A stretch of DNA of 64,000 bases from Azolla caroliniana (lineage: Eukaryota > Polypodiophyta). Under the pieces are notes generated by a model. It did no database searches. It was not told the DNA's origin and saw nothing but the letters and a program-made list of their open reading frames with translations. Both the position numbers and the translations under genes were made by a program. The first letter of the stretch is position 1. Each line of letters opens with the position of its first letter. This document shows positions 36,757 through 48,422 of this stretch, piece after piece. The stretch is taken from contig JBHGNT010000013.1 of assembly GCA_043228905.1 (NCBI GenBank), positions 20,460,001-20,524,000 on the forward strand. The letters are read 5' to 3'.

Positions 36757-38489
36757 GAGTGTAGTTTTTGTTCGGTTTTGGGGAAACATCATTTTAATCG
36801 ACAAATTATTTAAAAATTCATTCATGCTTTTTGGTATAGAATGAATGAATTGAGAGATTGGATCTTCACGCTTCTTGTATCTGTTGAGGCTAGTTAGATT
36901 TGATTTGTATCTCGTCTATGTTTTCCTTGTTTTTACATTAAGCCAATTCAAATGAGCAAAAAAGTATGTTTTTAAGTGAATATGTTTTTGTTGATGCTCT
37001 CATAGACATGTGACCATTTTGTTGTGATAAATTCAGAGAGATCGATTGTTTGAGTGTTAACTAAATTTCTGAATGCACAACACTAACGTGCTAACTGCAA
37101 TTTGTCACATTATTGCAAGTCGGATTATATTATAATATCAAAGCTTGCTACAATCCTTCAGATGCTTTGTCTTCCATGTGCTGTGATAGCCATTGGAAGA
37201 AGATTTTATTACTGTTGAGAATTTCTTCTTGAAGAACAGTGGAAGATGATTATTCATGGATGATAAGATTGATATGGAAATGAGCTCTCCATGTGAAAAT
37301 AGAAGGGGCTTGCAACAGTCTCTTACATTTGGATATATACCTATTTGTATTATGTAACCAGCACATACATCTATGTAGGATTTGTAATCTCTCTCTCTAT
37401 CTTATATGGTATATTTAGATACTAAACAATATTCTATGCAAAACAATGGGGTGACATGCACTGCTACATGTGCGTGTCCATCTTGATATCTGTAACCTGA
37501 AACTTAGCTTCCTCATGGCTCCTCACTTGCATTCATGTTATTAGGTACAAAAGATGACAATTAGGTACAATCTCCCGCATTCGCCCAATTTTAGTTCACT
37601 TTCCATATATTGTCAATTCGGGCCACTCCCTACACACATTCCTCTCAATGATATGCACTCTAAATTCTGGACTCATTGAGTCATTACTCAATTTTGCTCC
37701 ACACATGTAAGTAATAATCACTTTTGGTTCCATGGCTCATATTTGAACTGAGGATAAAATCTTCATCTTTCCCTCTCCCTCTCACTCTTGCACTTTTCAT
37801 GAGATGAATGCTAATGGCTTAAACTCTAAGCCAAGTACTACTCTCCTTGTATTTGTTTGTAGTTTCGTCTAACTATTTGAGGTGTGGTTTTGCTCATTTG
37901 CATGTGCTTTACATGTCATTAGCTATTTGGTTTGACGATTAAGCTCCAATGAGGCATTACGTAGCTTCTTAGTTTAACTTCTCAAGAAAGGAGAGGAAGA
38001 GTTCGCATGAATCATAATATAAGAGTATTATTAGCTTGAGAGTGTTTGATGATCACACTTGCCCATTTGCCAACCAAAGGGTATAGAACGACATATAACT
38101 TTGGTAATGATAAAGAGCTTCGACCGAAGGGAAGACGATGTGCACTCGGTACAAAGCACCTAGAGATGGCATGTACATTGGCTTCTAGGAATATGAACAT
38201 TGTCATTGCGGTCTATCGGTAGGCTTGGCTCTACAATGCCACCAGGGTAGGTCCATTACGAACACATAGTGACAACTAGAAATGTTGACAAGTGTGGGCA
38301 CATAATTTAGTGAGAATAAGACATAGCTACAACACCTAGTTTAGGGAGAATATAAGACATAGTTACAACATTGCAAAGGAAAGCATGGATTCTGGCTATC
38401 GGAGACCAATTGAAGATGATACCAAATAACAAATCCATCACCATCTCCTCATTGTCCTGAAAGATGAGTTCCAAAAAACCTCTATCCCT
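36757..38489. other. RPS10 3' region and intergenic DNA
   Basis: The first ~200 bp are the probable RPS10 3' UTR. The rest is AT-rich without a supported gene. The last ~100 bp precede the first PPR gene. Confidence 0.45.
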
Positions 38490-41000
38490 ATGGGACGAGT
38501 TCTGCTACAAGAAGGTATGTTAACTAATCTTCCTCCCCTCTCCCATGTTTCTGATTATTTTGGGTACTTCCATATTCAGCAAATTTCTCCACAGAAGAAT
38601 CCTGCATCCTCTTACGACTTCATCTACACAAAAACAAGGGAACAATCCTTAGGGATCCATGGATGCTTATACAAGTCCCCATACAGTCTCGTCAAACACA
38701 AGACCCAAAAGATTCACACTACAAGTAATCTTGATGATGATGATATCGTGTTTCATGATCGAAATAGGGTTTTGAATGCGATAAAGTTGTGTGGGAATGA
38801 AAAGGACATAGGGAAGGTCCGTCGAGTACATGCTCATGTCCTCGAGACAAGCTCAATCCCAGAGGATGTTTATGTTTCCACTGCCCTCATTACAACATAT
38901 GCCAAATGTGGTGCAATGGAAGAAGCACAACTGGTGTTTGAGATGCTTCGAACTCGGAATGTTGTGTCTTGGAATGCTTTAATTTCTGGATATTCCAAAA
39001 ATGGCCACTGCAATAAAGCGTTGAAATGCTTTAGAAGAATGAGAGGAGTTGGAGTCTATCCAAGTGCAGTGACTTATATTTGCATTTTGAAAGCTTGCGG
39101 AATCGTTGGGTGTCAAGAGATCGGGGAAGATATTGATGCTGAAGTCACTATGAGAGGGTTATTGGAGAAAGAGGTCATGCTCGGCAATGCACTAGTAGAC
39201 ATGTATTGCAAGTGTGGTGCAATAGAGAAAGCAAGGGGCGTGTTTGAACGGCTTCCAGGGCGGAATGTTGTGACTTGGAGTGCCCTGATCGCAGGATATG
39301 TCCAAAATGGACTTGGTAATGAAGCATTAAAATGTTTTGGACAAATGAAAGATGCTGGAGTCTATCCAAATATAGTAACTTATATTTGTGTTCTGAAAGC
39401 TTGTAGCATCACTTTGTCGCTAGAGATTGGTGAAGAAATACATGCTGAGGCTAGAAACACCGATTTATTGCAGAGGAATATTGTGTTTGACACTGCTCTC
39501 ATAGATATGTATGCTAAGTGTGGTGCTCTAGAGAAAGCAAGAGAAGTATTTGAGAAGCTTCCGGTGCAAGATGTTGTGTCATGGAATGCCTTAATTGCTG
39601 GATATGCCCAAAATGGGCTCGGTAATGAAGCATTGAAATGCTTCCAACAAATGAAAGACGAGGGAGTTTGTCCAAATGCAATAACTTATATCTGTATTTT
39701 AAAAGCCTGCAGCATTGTGGGGTGTCTAGAGATTGGTGAAGCTATGGATGTGGAAGTCAGAAAGCAAGGGTTCTTGGAAAAAGATGTGATGCTCGGCAAC
39801 ACATTAGTGGACATGTATGCCAAGTGTGGCTCCTTAGAGAAAGCACGAGAAGTGTTTGAGCAGCTTCCAGAGCGTAATATTGTGTCTTGGAGTGCTCTGA
39901 TTGCCGGATATGCCCAAAATGAACGTGGTGACGAAGCGTTGAAATGCTTCCGGCAAATGAAATATGCGGGTGTCTCTCCAAATGTTGTAACGTATATCTG
40001 CCTATTGAAAGCTTGTGGGATTGTAGGATCTCTAGAGATTGGTGAAGATATAAATATGGAGGTCAGGAAAAAAGGCTTATTGATGAAAGATATTATCCTT
40101 GGCAATGCATTGGTGGACATGTATTCTAGATGTGGTGCCCTGGAGAAAGCACAAGAAGTGCTTAAGCAACTTCCCAAGCGAGATGTTGTATCTTGGAATG
40201 CAATGATTGCTGGATATGTGCAAAAGGGACTTGGTGATGAAGCATTGAATTGCTTTAGGCAAATGAAAAATGAGGCTGTTTGTCCGAATGTGGTAACTTA
40301 TATTTGCATTCTGAAAGCTTGTGGCATGACAGGGTCTCTAGAGATTGCAGAAAATGTAGAAGTAGAGATCAGGAAACAAGGCTTATTGCACAAAGATATC
40401 GCGCTTGGAAATGCATTGGTAGACATGTATTCCAAGTGTGGTGCCCTAGGGAAAACACAAGAAATATTTGAGGAACTTCCAAAGCGGGATGTTGTATCGT
40501 GGAATGCCCTGGTCTCTGGATATGGCCAGCTAGGACAAGCAAATGTGGTCTTGGAGCTATATACCAAAATGAGGGATCAGGATGTTATGCCGAATACAGT
40601 TACATTCCTTCTTGTGCTGAATGCATGTAGTCATGCAGGACTTGTGAAGGAAGGAGAAATGTTGTTCAACGAAATGTGTAGTCTGTATTGTTTAACTCCA
40701 AACCTAGAACACTACACATGTATGATTGACCTATTTGGTCGTGCAGGATTCTTTGGCAAGGTCAAAATGCTGCTTGAAAAGGTTCCTTATTCTGACCATC
40801 TCCCATTGTTACAGAGTATATTGGGTGCTTGCAGGAAATGGACAAACGTAAATCTTGGTAGATGGGCATTTGAGCAATCATTACAGTTGGATGAGAGGTG
40901 TGCTGCTGTATATGTCTGCATGGCAAATATTTATGCAGCAGCTGGAATGCAAAGAGAGGCAGATAAAATCAAGGCTTTGAGAGTGAAGAATAAAGCATGA
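38490..41000 (+). CDS. PLS-class PPR protein, ends after the E/E+ region
   Basis: Organelle RNA-binding protein of the plant PLS subfamily, normally involved in C-to-U editing. It is intronless, 836 residues. After an ~85-residue leader and VFHDRNRVLNAIKLCGN, six near-identical S-P-L triplets of ~102 residues follow, for example ALVDMYCKCGAIEKARGVFE, VVTWSALIAGYVQNGLGNEA and YICVLKACSITLSLEIGEEI. Then come L2 (NACSHAGLVKEGEMLFNEMC), S2 (HYTCMIDLFGRAGFFGKVK) and an E region (SILGACRKWTNVNLGRWAFE, YAAAGMQREADKIKALRVKN). The protein stops at KNKA, exactly where the PG box and DYW deaminase would begin. Only a weak trace (GAGAGCCATCCTTATGTACA near 41080) follows. The leader may be an organelle signal, but the target organelle is unclear. 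It is the first of three related PPR genes in 13 kb. Confidence 0.93.
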   Translation: MGRVLLQEGMLTNLPPLSHVSDYFGYFHIQQISPQKNPASSYDFIYTKTREQSLGIHGCLYKSPYSLVKHKTQKIHTTSNLDDDDIVFHDRNRVLNAIKLCGNEKDIGKVRRVHAHVLETSSIPEDVYVSTALITTYAKCGAMEEAQLVFEMLRTRNVVSWNALISGYSKNGHCNKALKCFRRMRGVGVYPSAVTYICILKACGIVGCQEIGEDIDAEVTMRGLLEKEVMLGNALVDMYCKCGAIEKARGVFERLPGRNVVTWSALIAGYVQNGLGNEALKCFGQMKDAGVYPNIVTYICVLKACSITLSLEIGEEIHAEARNTDLLQRNIVFDTALIDMYAKCGALEKAREVFEKLPVQDVVSWNALIAGYAQNGLGNEALKCFQQMKDEGVCPNAITYICILKACSIVGCLEIGEAMDVEVRKQGFLEKDVMLGNTLVDMYAKCGSLEKAREVFEQLPERNIVSWSALIAGYAQNERGDEALKCFRQMKYAGVSPNVVTYICLLKACGIVGSLEIGEDINMEVRKKGLLMKDIILGNALVDMYSRCGALEKAQEVLKQLPKRDVVSWNAMIAGYVQKGLGDEALNCFRQMKNEAVCPNVVTYICILKACGMTGSLEIAENVEVEIRKQGLLHKDIALGNALVDMYSKCGALGKTQEIFEELPKRDVVSWNALVSGYGQLGQANVVLELYTKMRDQDVMPNTVTFLLVLNACSHAGLVKEGEMLFNEMCSLYCLTPNLEHYTCMIDLFGRAGFFGKVKMLLEKVPYSDHLPLLQSILGACRKWTNVNLGRWAFEQSLQLDERCAAVYVCMANIYAAAGMQREADKIKALRVKNKA

Positions 41001-41218
41001 TGATTCTTGGTCATCCTCAGGGGCCAGGGCCAAGCAGACTGATATGAATATGGTTCCTATGTTGTGACTTATGAGAGCCATCCTTATGTACAGTTGGTCC
41101 ATATTCTGCTAACCAAGAAGAGGTCCATGGTAAACTAGTGAAGGGTATTCTCCATGACTAGTTGTCTGCTTGGTTGCAAATATATCAGTTAGAATTGCCA
41201 TTTTGATAAGAGAAAACA

Positions 41219-41292
41219 AAAATGAAGGGTAATGATGAGGTACTAAAATGCTTCAGACAAATGGAAAATGAAAATTACAATCCGAACTTGTA
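41219..41292 (+). pseudogene. Detached PPR P-motif relic
   Basis: Reads NDEVLKCFRQMENENYNPN then a stop, matching the DEALKCFRQMKNEAVCPN part of the P motif in the gene just upstream. There are only about 25 residues of similarity. It is probably debris from unequal exchange or a partial duplication. Confidence 0.7.
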
Positions 41293-43072
41293 GCATGAGG
41301 AGACATGTGTGCTAGATTTGGGCTTCAGGATTAAGTTCCTGTAAGTGAAAATTAGTATGGAAGATATCATCAGCCCATTTTGAGAAGTGTGTTTGGATCA
41401 GGGTTTGACAAAGAGGGAAATTTTAGCTCCTCAGAGATTAATTTCTTTTGAAATGCACATACCTGCCATCTTGGTTGAAGATATTTAAGCAAAATTGCTG
41501 CTGAAATTTCTGTTGTCTCTTGCAAATTTGGGCAAATAGGAGCTGTTAACCATTTTGCCCCACTAGACACAAATACAACTTGGTGGCTTGAAATTAACAT
41601 CAAACTTAGCATTCTAAACTAAACTAAGATCCTTTTAATATGTACATTAGTTTTTGTAGCCTAATGGTTAACGCAAGGGACTATTAACTCAACCATTCCC
41701 CCCATTGATCAGTCAAATGTTCAACAGGAACTACAATTTATGAACAGCTTTTCCTGAAAGGGTATGCCAGCTTTAAAAGAGACCACAGATTTAACAGTTG
41801 CAAATGTTGTCTTTAGTTCTGGTAGGTTGCAACATCCATCAATGTCCTTGCAATACTGCACATTGAATAGTTACATGGATGCAGTTCAAGGACATGGAAT
41901 ATGAATGGCGAAAATTGGCGAAAATTGGCTTTCCTTGCTATGGTGAAAGGGATCTCAAAAAGAGAATGGAATTGGGGATGGCCAAAGGAAATACTTAACT
42001 GAAAAATAGCTGTCCCCTTTGAGAAATGCTCTGAAAGTGTAGATCAGTTCAATTTATAATATCTAAACCAAAACACATTCAGCAATATTATAATGAAGAT
42101 AAAAACCTGTGGGAACTGAGTGACATCATGTTTTATTTCAAGATTTTGATTGGACATTTCGTGGAGGTGATAATCAGACTGCATGGTGAGTGATGATGTG
42201 TGGAAGGCATGTCCAAACAACCATGAGATCAAGCAAGTAAAGTCCATCACATAAAAACCAAGCATGTTACTATAAGGAAAGACTTCCTTATTAGCCTTGA
42301 AAATAATTGGTCCTATATTGAACCCAAGATTATGTTATATATACGGTAACTTGACTTTTTAAATTTGATTCGGTCACATCCAATAGTACGGGATAAGAGT
42401 GCATCCAAAATTCTTATTAGGAATTACATCACGAACCTCATATGGGATACAAGAGTGTTTTTGCATTTTGTAACCTAGTATCCACATATTTGAGCATTCA
42501 ACATGCGATAATTGTTATGATCTACATCCACATATATAATTTTATAATAAATTAATTATTAGGGATCTCTCTTATCATATCCAAAAAGCTTTGCTGTCTT
42601 TGAAGATAAATTAATTCACTCCATTAACCTTTGCAAAAAATCAAGTGCCCTGTCAGAGAAAATTTGCAGTATTAGATGCTGTCCATATGGCCTTCACATG
42701 CATGTTTTGTGATTATTGCATATATTTAATTCTTCTTGCCATTTATTGCATGGCTTACATGGCCACTTATTGCATCTATCACACAAGATAACTTACATTT
42801 GAAATATATCGACTGGATAGAAGTGGTTACCAAAGGAATTCCATGGTGCTTGAATGCATTCATTGGAGTGTGAACATTTAACACAATGCCATGAAAGGCA
42901 TTAAGAGGCTCTTGAGTACTAACATTCATGTGGCGCCTTTGTATAAAAAAGCACACCTTGAGGATTAGATTTTCTTATCTAAGCTTGGCTGGCCCATTCT
43001 GAAATGTACGCCCAAAAAACATATACATTTGGTCACTTTATCTTGTTTGGACACAGGTAATAATGTACAGAT
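41293..43072. other. Intergenic, no gene seen
   Basis: AT-rich with short unsupported frames. No transposon ends were recognised. Confidence 0.45.
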
Positions 43073-43305
43073 GCAATATGCAAAACCATTGGTTTGGTGG
43101 AAACATAGACTAAGAAGAACACGGAAAAGTTCCTTGCCTCTAAAGGGATGAGTGTTCCTCCAGAGATGCCTTGGAATTTTACAGATACTAGTATTGCTAC
43201 CACCCTGTAAGATCTGTGACAGTTGCAGGAGATGTGAACATGTTGATGAAATTCTACATTTGATATTGAATGTCTGTCTAGTTATTTTAGGTTGAACATT
43301 TAGAC
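43073..43305 (+). pseudogene. Possible LINE zf-RVT relic
   Basis: The + strand reads AKPLVWWKHRLRRTRK, a stop, then PPCKICDSCRRCEHVDEILH followed by LILNVC. The LVWWKHRL block followed by a Cys/His cluster with E-x2-H resembles the LFWWQI...C-x2-C...ET-x2-H...C layout of the 4.7-kb LINE. Similarity is weak, and no target-site duplication was found. Confidence 0.35.
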
Positions 43306-43756
43306 CGCTTAAGCACAATCCATTTTTGGAGCTACTTGATTCAACTCTACAACCATGGGTAGAAATGTTTCTAAAATATGTACCTCGGGTTCTTCCACCA
43401 GTAGAAAATTTCCTTGCATGGTCAATTTATTGACATTACACATATCTTCCATCCAACAGCATTCCGATAGACCTTACCCTAACCCATATTTGACATTCAA
43501 GTCTTCAATCATGCAATGTTTACATGCTTGTTATTGTTTCCGAAGATATCAAGGGCATGCCTTCTTTGTGTGGTTTTCGTCTTAAGACAAATATAGTAAT
43601 TTTCTGACCATTTCCTCATAGGGTTGCCACCTCACACTGAGGCTCCCCATGGGCCACCAATCTATTATGTAATGCATTTAATACTTGTATACATGGATAC
43701 ACTATTTTACACTCCATAACAATTAGAGGCAAATTTCCTAACCGCCACCAACAATG

Positions 43757-46366
43757 TCAATGTATCTTCCATATATCTGGTCTATCTGCTTCTGCTTGCA
43801 TTCCAGCTGCTGCATATATATTTCCCATGTTAACATATGCTGCCCCACAGTTTTTATCTACCTCTATTGTTTGCTTGAATGCCCATCTCCCAAGCTTCAC
43901 ATTCCTCCACTTTCTACATGATGCCAATATACTCCGGAGTAGAGGAATATAACCAGAATCAGGAACCTTGTCAAGCAAAGGTTTCATCTTGTCAAAGCAT
44001 CCCGCACGGCCAAATAGATCAATCATACAAGTATAGTGTTCTGGTGTTGGAGTAACACAATAAATATCGCACATTTCATTGAACAACCTTTCCCCCTCCT
44101 TCACTAGACCAGCATGACTACATGCATTCAGCAAAACAATGAAAGTAACTGAATTGGGCACAACACCTCTGGAACACATTCGGTTATAGTATTCTAAAAC
44201 CACGTTTGCTTGACCTAAGTGGCCATATCCAGCGATCAGAGCATTGCAAGATACAATGTCACACACTGGAAGCTGCTCAAACACTTCTCCTGCCTTTTCT
44301 AGCATACCACACTTAGAGTACATGCCCACCAATGCATTCATCAGTGCAATGTCTTTCTCCAACAACCCTTGCTTTCTGATCTCAGCATCTATATCTTCCC
44401 CAATCTCTAAAGATCCCACGATGCCACAAGCCTTCAAAACGGAGGTATATGTTTCCGTATTTGGGCAGACCCCTGCATCTCTCATTTGTAAGAAACATTT
44501 CAATGCCTTGTCACAGAGCCCATTGTGGGTAAATCCAGCAATCAAGGCATTCCAAGACACAATCGTCTGCACTGGAAGTTGGTCAAATACATCTAGTGCA
44601 TTTGTTAGCAAGCCACACTTGCAATACATGTCCACTAACGCATTTCCAAGAATGACATCTTTCTCCAACAATCCTTGTTTTCTGACCTTCATGTGTATAT
44701 CTTCAGCAATCTGTATGGACCTCATAATGCCACAGGCTTTCATAATGTAGACATAAGTTACCTTATCCGGCTCAACTCTTGTATCTTTCATTTGCTCCAC
44801 ACATTTCAACGCTTCATTGCCCAATCCGTTTTGTATATATCCAGCAATCAAGGAGTTCCAAGACATCAGATCCCTTGTTGGAAGCTGATTAAAAACTTCT
44901 TGTGCTTTCTCCATCACCCCACACTTGCAATACATGTCCACTAGTGCAGTACCAAGCATGATATCTTTCTCCAGCAACCCTTTCTTTCTCACATTTGAAT
45001 CAATATCTTCCCCGATCTCTAAACATCCCTTGAGGCCACAAGCTTTTAAAATACTTACATAAGTTACTACATCCGGATAGACTCCAGAATCATTCATTTC
45101 TCTGAAGCATTTCAATGCTTCATCACCAAGTCCATTTTGGACATATCCACCAATCAGGGCACTCCAAGACACAACGTTCTGATCCGGAAGCAGCTCAAAT
45201 ACTTCTTGTGCTCTCTTTAGTGCACCACACTTGGAATACATGTCCACTAATGCATTGCCTAGCATCAAATCTTTCTCTGATAACCAAAATTTCCTAATCC
45301 TGGCATCGATACATTCTCCAATCTCTAGAGACCCCCCAATGGCACAAGCTTTCAGAATGCATATATAAGTTACAGCATCTGGACAGACTCCCTCATCTTC
45401 AATCTGTCGGAAGCATTTCAGTGCTTCATGAGCAAGCCCACTTTGGGCATATCCAGAGATCAAGGCATTCCAAGACACAATATCCCGCAAACGAAGCTGA
45501 TCAAATACTTTTTGTGCTCTTGTCAATGCACCACACTTGGAATACATGTCCACCAATGCAGTGTTAAGCAAGATGTCTTTCCCTAGTAATCCTTTTTCTC
45601 TGACCTCGGAAACTATATCTTCCCCAATATCTAGAGACCCGACAATGCCACAAGCTTTCAAAATGCATGTGTAAGTTACCACATTCGGGTAGATTCCTGC
45701 ATCTTTCATTCGTCGAAAACATGTCAACCCTTCATCAGTGAGTCCTTTTCGGATATATCCCGTAATCAGCGCACTCCAAGTCACAACATTCTGCTCAGGA
45801 AGTTGTTCAAAGACATATTGTGCTTTATCCATCGCACCACACTTGCAATACATGTCCACCAATGCATTGCCAAGTATCACGTCTTTCTCCAATAACCTTC
45901 TATTTCTGACCTCGGCATCGATATATTCCCCGAATCCTAGAGACCCGACAATGCCACAAGCTTTCAAAACGCATGTATAAGTTACAACATCTGGATATAC
46001 GCCCTCATCTTTCATCTGTCTGAAACATCGCAAAGCTTCATGACCGAAACCGTTTTGGGCATACCCAGAGATGAGGGCATTCCAAGTCACAGCATTTCGG
46101 ATTGGGATTTGTTCAAATACTTCTTGTGCTTCTTCCATCACACCGCATTTGGCATACGTTGTCACTAGGGCATTGCCAATATAAACATTCTTTGTAAGAA
46201 TATGTTTCTCCACGAGATAGGAATGTATAGTCCGAGATTTCAATAGGTTCTTTTCTTTCTGGCATGACTTTATGAGATTCAAAAGGCTAGTATGTTCATG
46301 GAGCTGAACTTCTGGCAGATCACCACGGGCAAGACTACCAACGGGATGAAGAGAAGCATCTTTCAT
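43757..46366 (-). CDS. PLS-class PPR protein without DYW domain
   Basis: Intronless PLS PPR protein of 869 residues, antiparallel to its two paralogues. It begins near SLLNLIKSCQKEKNLLKSRT and has seven S-P-L triplets, for example ALVDMYCKCGAMDKAQYVFE, VVTWSALITGYIRKGLTDEG and YTCILKACGIVGSLDIGEDI. L2 (NACSHAGLVKEGERLFNEMC), S2 (HYTCMIDLFGRAGCFDKMK) and E (SILASCRKWRNVKLGRWAFK, YVNMGNIYAAAGMQAEADR) follow. The end, ADRPDIWKIH then stop, looks like a deletion: ADR should be followed by the -IEALRVKNKA- segment, and WKI resembles the residues before the PG box. So the DYW deaminase is absent, by a different event from the gene at 38.5 kb. Start is the first Met, with only ~60 residues before repeat 1, so the targeting signal is short or the true start lies further upstream. 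Confidence 0.92.
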   Translation of the reverse strand: MKDASLHPVGSLARGDLPEVQLHEHTSLLNLIKSCQKEKNLLKSRTIHSYLVEKHILTKNVYIGNALVTTYAKCGVMEEAQEVFEQIPIRNAVTWNALISGYAQNGFGHEALRCFRQMKDEGVYPDVVTYTCVLKACGIVGSLGFGEYIDAEVRNRRLLEKDVILGNALVDMYCKCGAMDKAQYVFEQLPEQNVVTWSALITGYIRKGLTDEGLTCFRRMKDAGIYPNVVTYTCILKACGIVGSLDIGEDIVSEVREKGLLGKDILLNTALVDMYSKCGALTRAQKVFDQLRLRDIVSWNALISGYAQSGLAHEALKCFRQIEDEGVCPDAVTYICILKACAIGGSLEIGECIDARIRKFWLSEKDLMLGNALVDMYSKCGALKRAQEVFELLPDQNVVSWSALIGGYVQNGLGDEALKCFREMNDSGVYPDVVTYVSILKACGLKGCLEIGEDIDSNVRKKGLLEKDIMLGTALVDMYCKCGVMEKAQEVFNQLPTRDLMSWNSLIAGYIQNGLGNEALKCVEQMKDTRVEPDKVTYVYIMKACGIMRSIQIAEDIHMKVRKQGLLEKDVILGNALVDMYCKCGLLTNALDVFDQLPVQTIVSWNALIAGFTHNGLCDKALKCFLQMRDAGVCPNTETYTSVLKACGIVGSLEIGEDIDAEIRKQGLLEKDIALMNALVGMYSKCGMLEKAGEVFEQLPVCDIVSCNALIAGYGHLGQANVVLEYYNRMCSRGVVPNSVTFIVLLNACSHAGLVKEGERLFNEMCDIYCVTPTPEHYTCMIDLFGRAGCFDKMKPLLDKVPDSGYIPLLRSILASCRKWRNVKLGRWAFKQTIEVDKNCGAAYVNMGNIYAAAGMQAEADRPDIWKIH

Positions 46367-47884
46367 CGTTTCTCTATTATGGAAAGGGTGTGCAGTAAGT
46401 AAAAGAATCCATGGATCTTCATAAGGTTTGCTTCCCCTGTTTCGCTCGAAGCTTGCTCTGTGATGGATGTGAAGGCAGAATTTGAATCAGGATACAGAAT
46501 CGCCCAAACATTGTAAAGATAAAGTATAATGGAATTGCCATGGTATTGGTGGGCCTATTTCCGAGGATTTCCTACAAAAGACAGATAAATGAGGTTTCCG
46601 AATCATGTGTTCAATAGGTCATCTAGAGTTCCTAAGAATTTTGTGGAAGGACCGGCGCCGACGACCGGGGAATCTACTCCCCTACAAGCCACACGGAGAA
46701 TATACGCCCCATATGAAATCGACTAACGATTCTCATAGGAATAACGAATTTATAGAGGTCGCTAATAATGAAATCGGAGAAGATACAGCGGTAAGTGAGG
46801 ATTGGCTTCTCTCCTTTCCTTAGCCTCCGTCAAAGAGGCCATGGACGTATCCCATTGACTCGTGAACTTGTGGATGAACTTGGATCTGGGTGATGGGAAA
46901 TATCTCTTTTGTAGAAGAGTAAGAAGCATGGATGCACATGTTAGCAAGAATATTTCATTGGGAGGCCAAACTTCGTATGACTAGGAAGGACATTGACATG
47001 GAAAGACTCTTAGCCTTTTAATGATTTTGACCAAAAAAAAAGAAAATACTAATGATGACCAAAGTGAGCCTCCTCTATGAATAAATGACCTAGAAGGTGC
47101 TCACAAGAATTCACCTTGACATTGTATGTGAACATGGGAGGTTGTGAGAATCTAGGAGTATATATCATGTATAGCTTTAGAAAAACATGTCTTGCAAAGG
47201 CAGGGACACACAACCTTCCCCTATCGATTATCACAAATCATAAATTGGTGCATTTGTATGATTTTATGTTCAGGGTGGGTAGTCGGTGCCTTCTTTGGAA
47301 ACAGGTTTTGATTGTAGGTAAAATTAATTGCAAATTAAAAAGTAATTAATGATGAGAAGGTCAAAGATGTATCTCTATCCGATATCAATGACCATGAGTC
47401 GAATCTCATTGATAGGCATGAAAGCCACCTACATTCCATATGATAAGAGCATTATATATGTCTTCTATGGAAATGAGTGGTGCATCAAATACACAAGGTC
47501 TACCAACTTTGGTCCAAAGTTTATGTTCAAACCATCGATTTTGAGATTCTAGTCAATTGAATGATCATCCACAACCTAATGCGCTTACTATGGAAGTGCC
47601 CAATGTACAAGGATAAATTTGAGAATAACATTATATTTGAAATTTAAGAATTGTGGGGCCAATCCTAAAGTTGAGAGCTAAAGAGAAAGATAAATGGATC
47701 GACAATGTGTGTTGAAGGAAAAACACTCCAATAAAGTATGATACTCTGAAGAACTTGTTTAGGGAACAATATGCAAAGTCAAACGAGTCTACTTTACAGC
47801 AAAGAGAATGTGAGCTAAATTGTATGGAAGCAACGTTGTAGATGGTGGACAAAGCATTGGGCCAAAGATTCAACCCCACCACTC
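46367..47884. other. Intergenic, no gene seen
   Basis: Contains a short GC-rich piece near 46640-46700, close to the start of the minus-strand PPR gene. An LKNLFREQYAKSNESTLQQR-like frame at 47748-47880 faintly resembles a retroelement gag, but too weakly to call. Confidence 0.4.
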
Positions 47885-47952
47885 ATATATATATATATAA
47901 TATATATATGTATATATATATATGTATGTATGTATGTATATATGTATGTATG

Positions 47953-47986
<34 letters not shown>

Positions 47987-48006
47987 TGTATGTATATGTA
48001 TATATG
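47885..48006. repeat. (TA)n/(TATG)n microsatellite
   Basis: About 120 bp of alternating TA, TATG and TGTA units, with no other content. Confidence 0.95.
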
Positions 48007-48422
48007 AGTGGTAGTTGTGATTCCCTTTTGAGAGTTGATTGCAATTTCCTCTTTGAGTGTTCAATACAATGTTTGGTCAATGCAATTTGTGTATAAAGTA
48101 TTTGGATATCTTTGTGATATCACACAACAAGACGAGAGTAGATGACTCTGGACTATAAACTTTCACAAAAAGTCACAATGGGCATTCATCCCCTCAACAA
48201 TGTCACAAATTATGTGCAAAATTGTGGTTGTTTTCAATTCAACAATTTCACTTGTGATAAACCATGCTTTCAAAATACAAATGACACCATAGTTTGGCAG
48301 GAATATGCACATATCACAATTGTTATTGAAGTTAAACTTTTAATTTGAATGTTATGAATATTTTGTTTATTCACTAAAGTGATAAACAATCACTAATTCT
48401 TGCTATAGGGCAAGTAAGAAGT

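Noticed and set aside
41001-41140. DYW domain surviving in another frame behind the 38.5-kb PPR gene
   Set aside because: Only one ~20-base block resembles the GHP region. No Cys/His motifs follow, so it is at best a trace.
46605-46823. 72-residue open frame just upstream of the minus-strand PPR gene
   Set aside because: Arg-rich with no motif. It probably only reflects the locally GC-rich promoter DNA.
47748-47882. LKNLFREQYAKSNES...KALGQRF as retroelement gag
   Set aside because: Similarity to gag is impressionistic, with no CCHC knuckle or neighbouring pol sequence on that strand.
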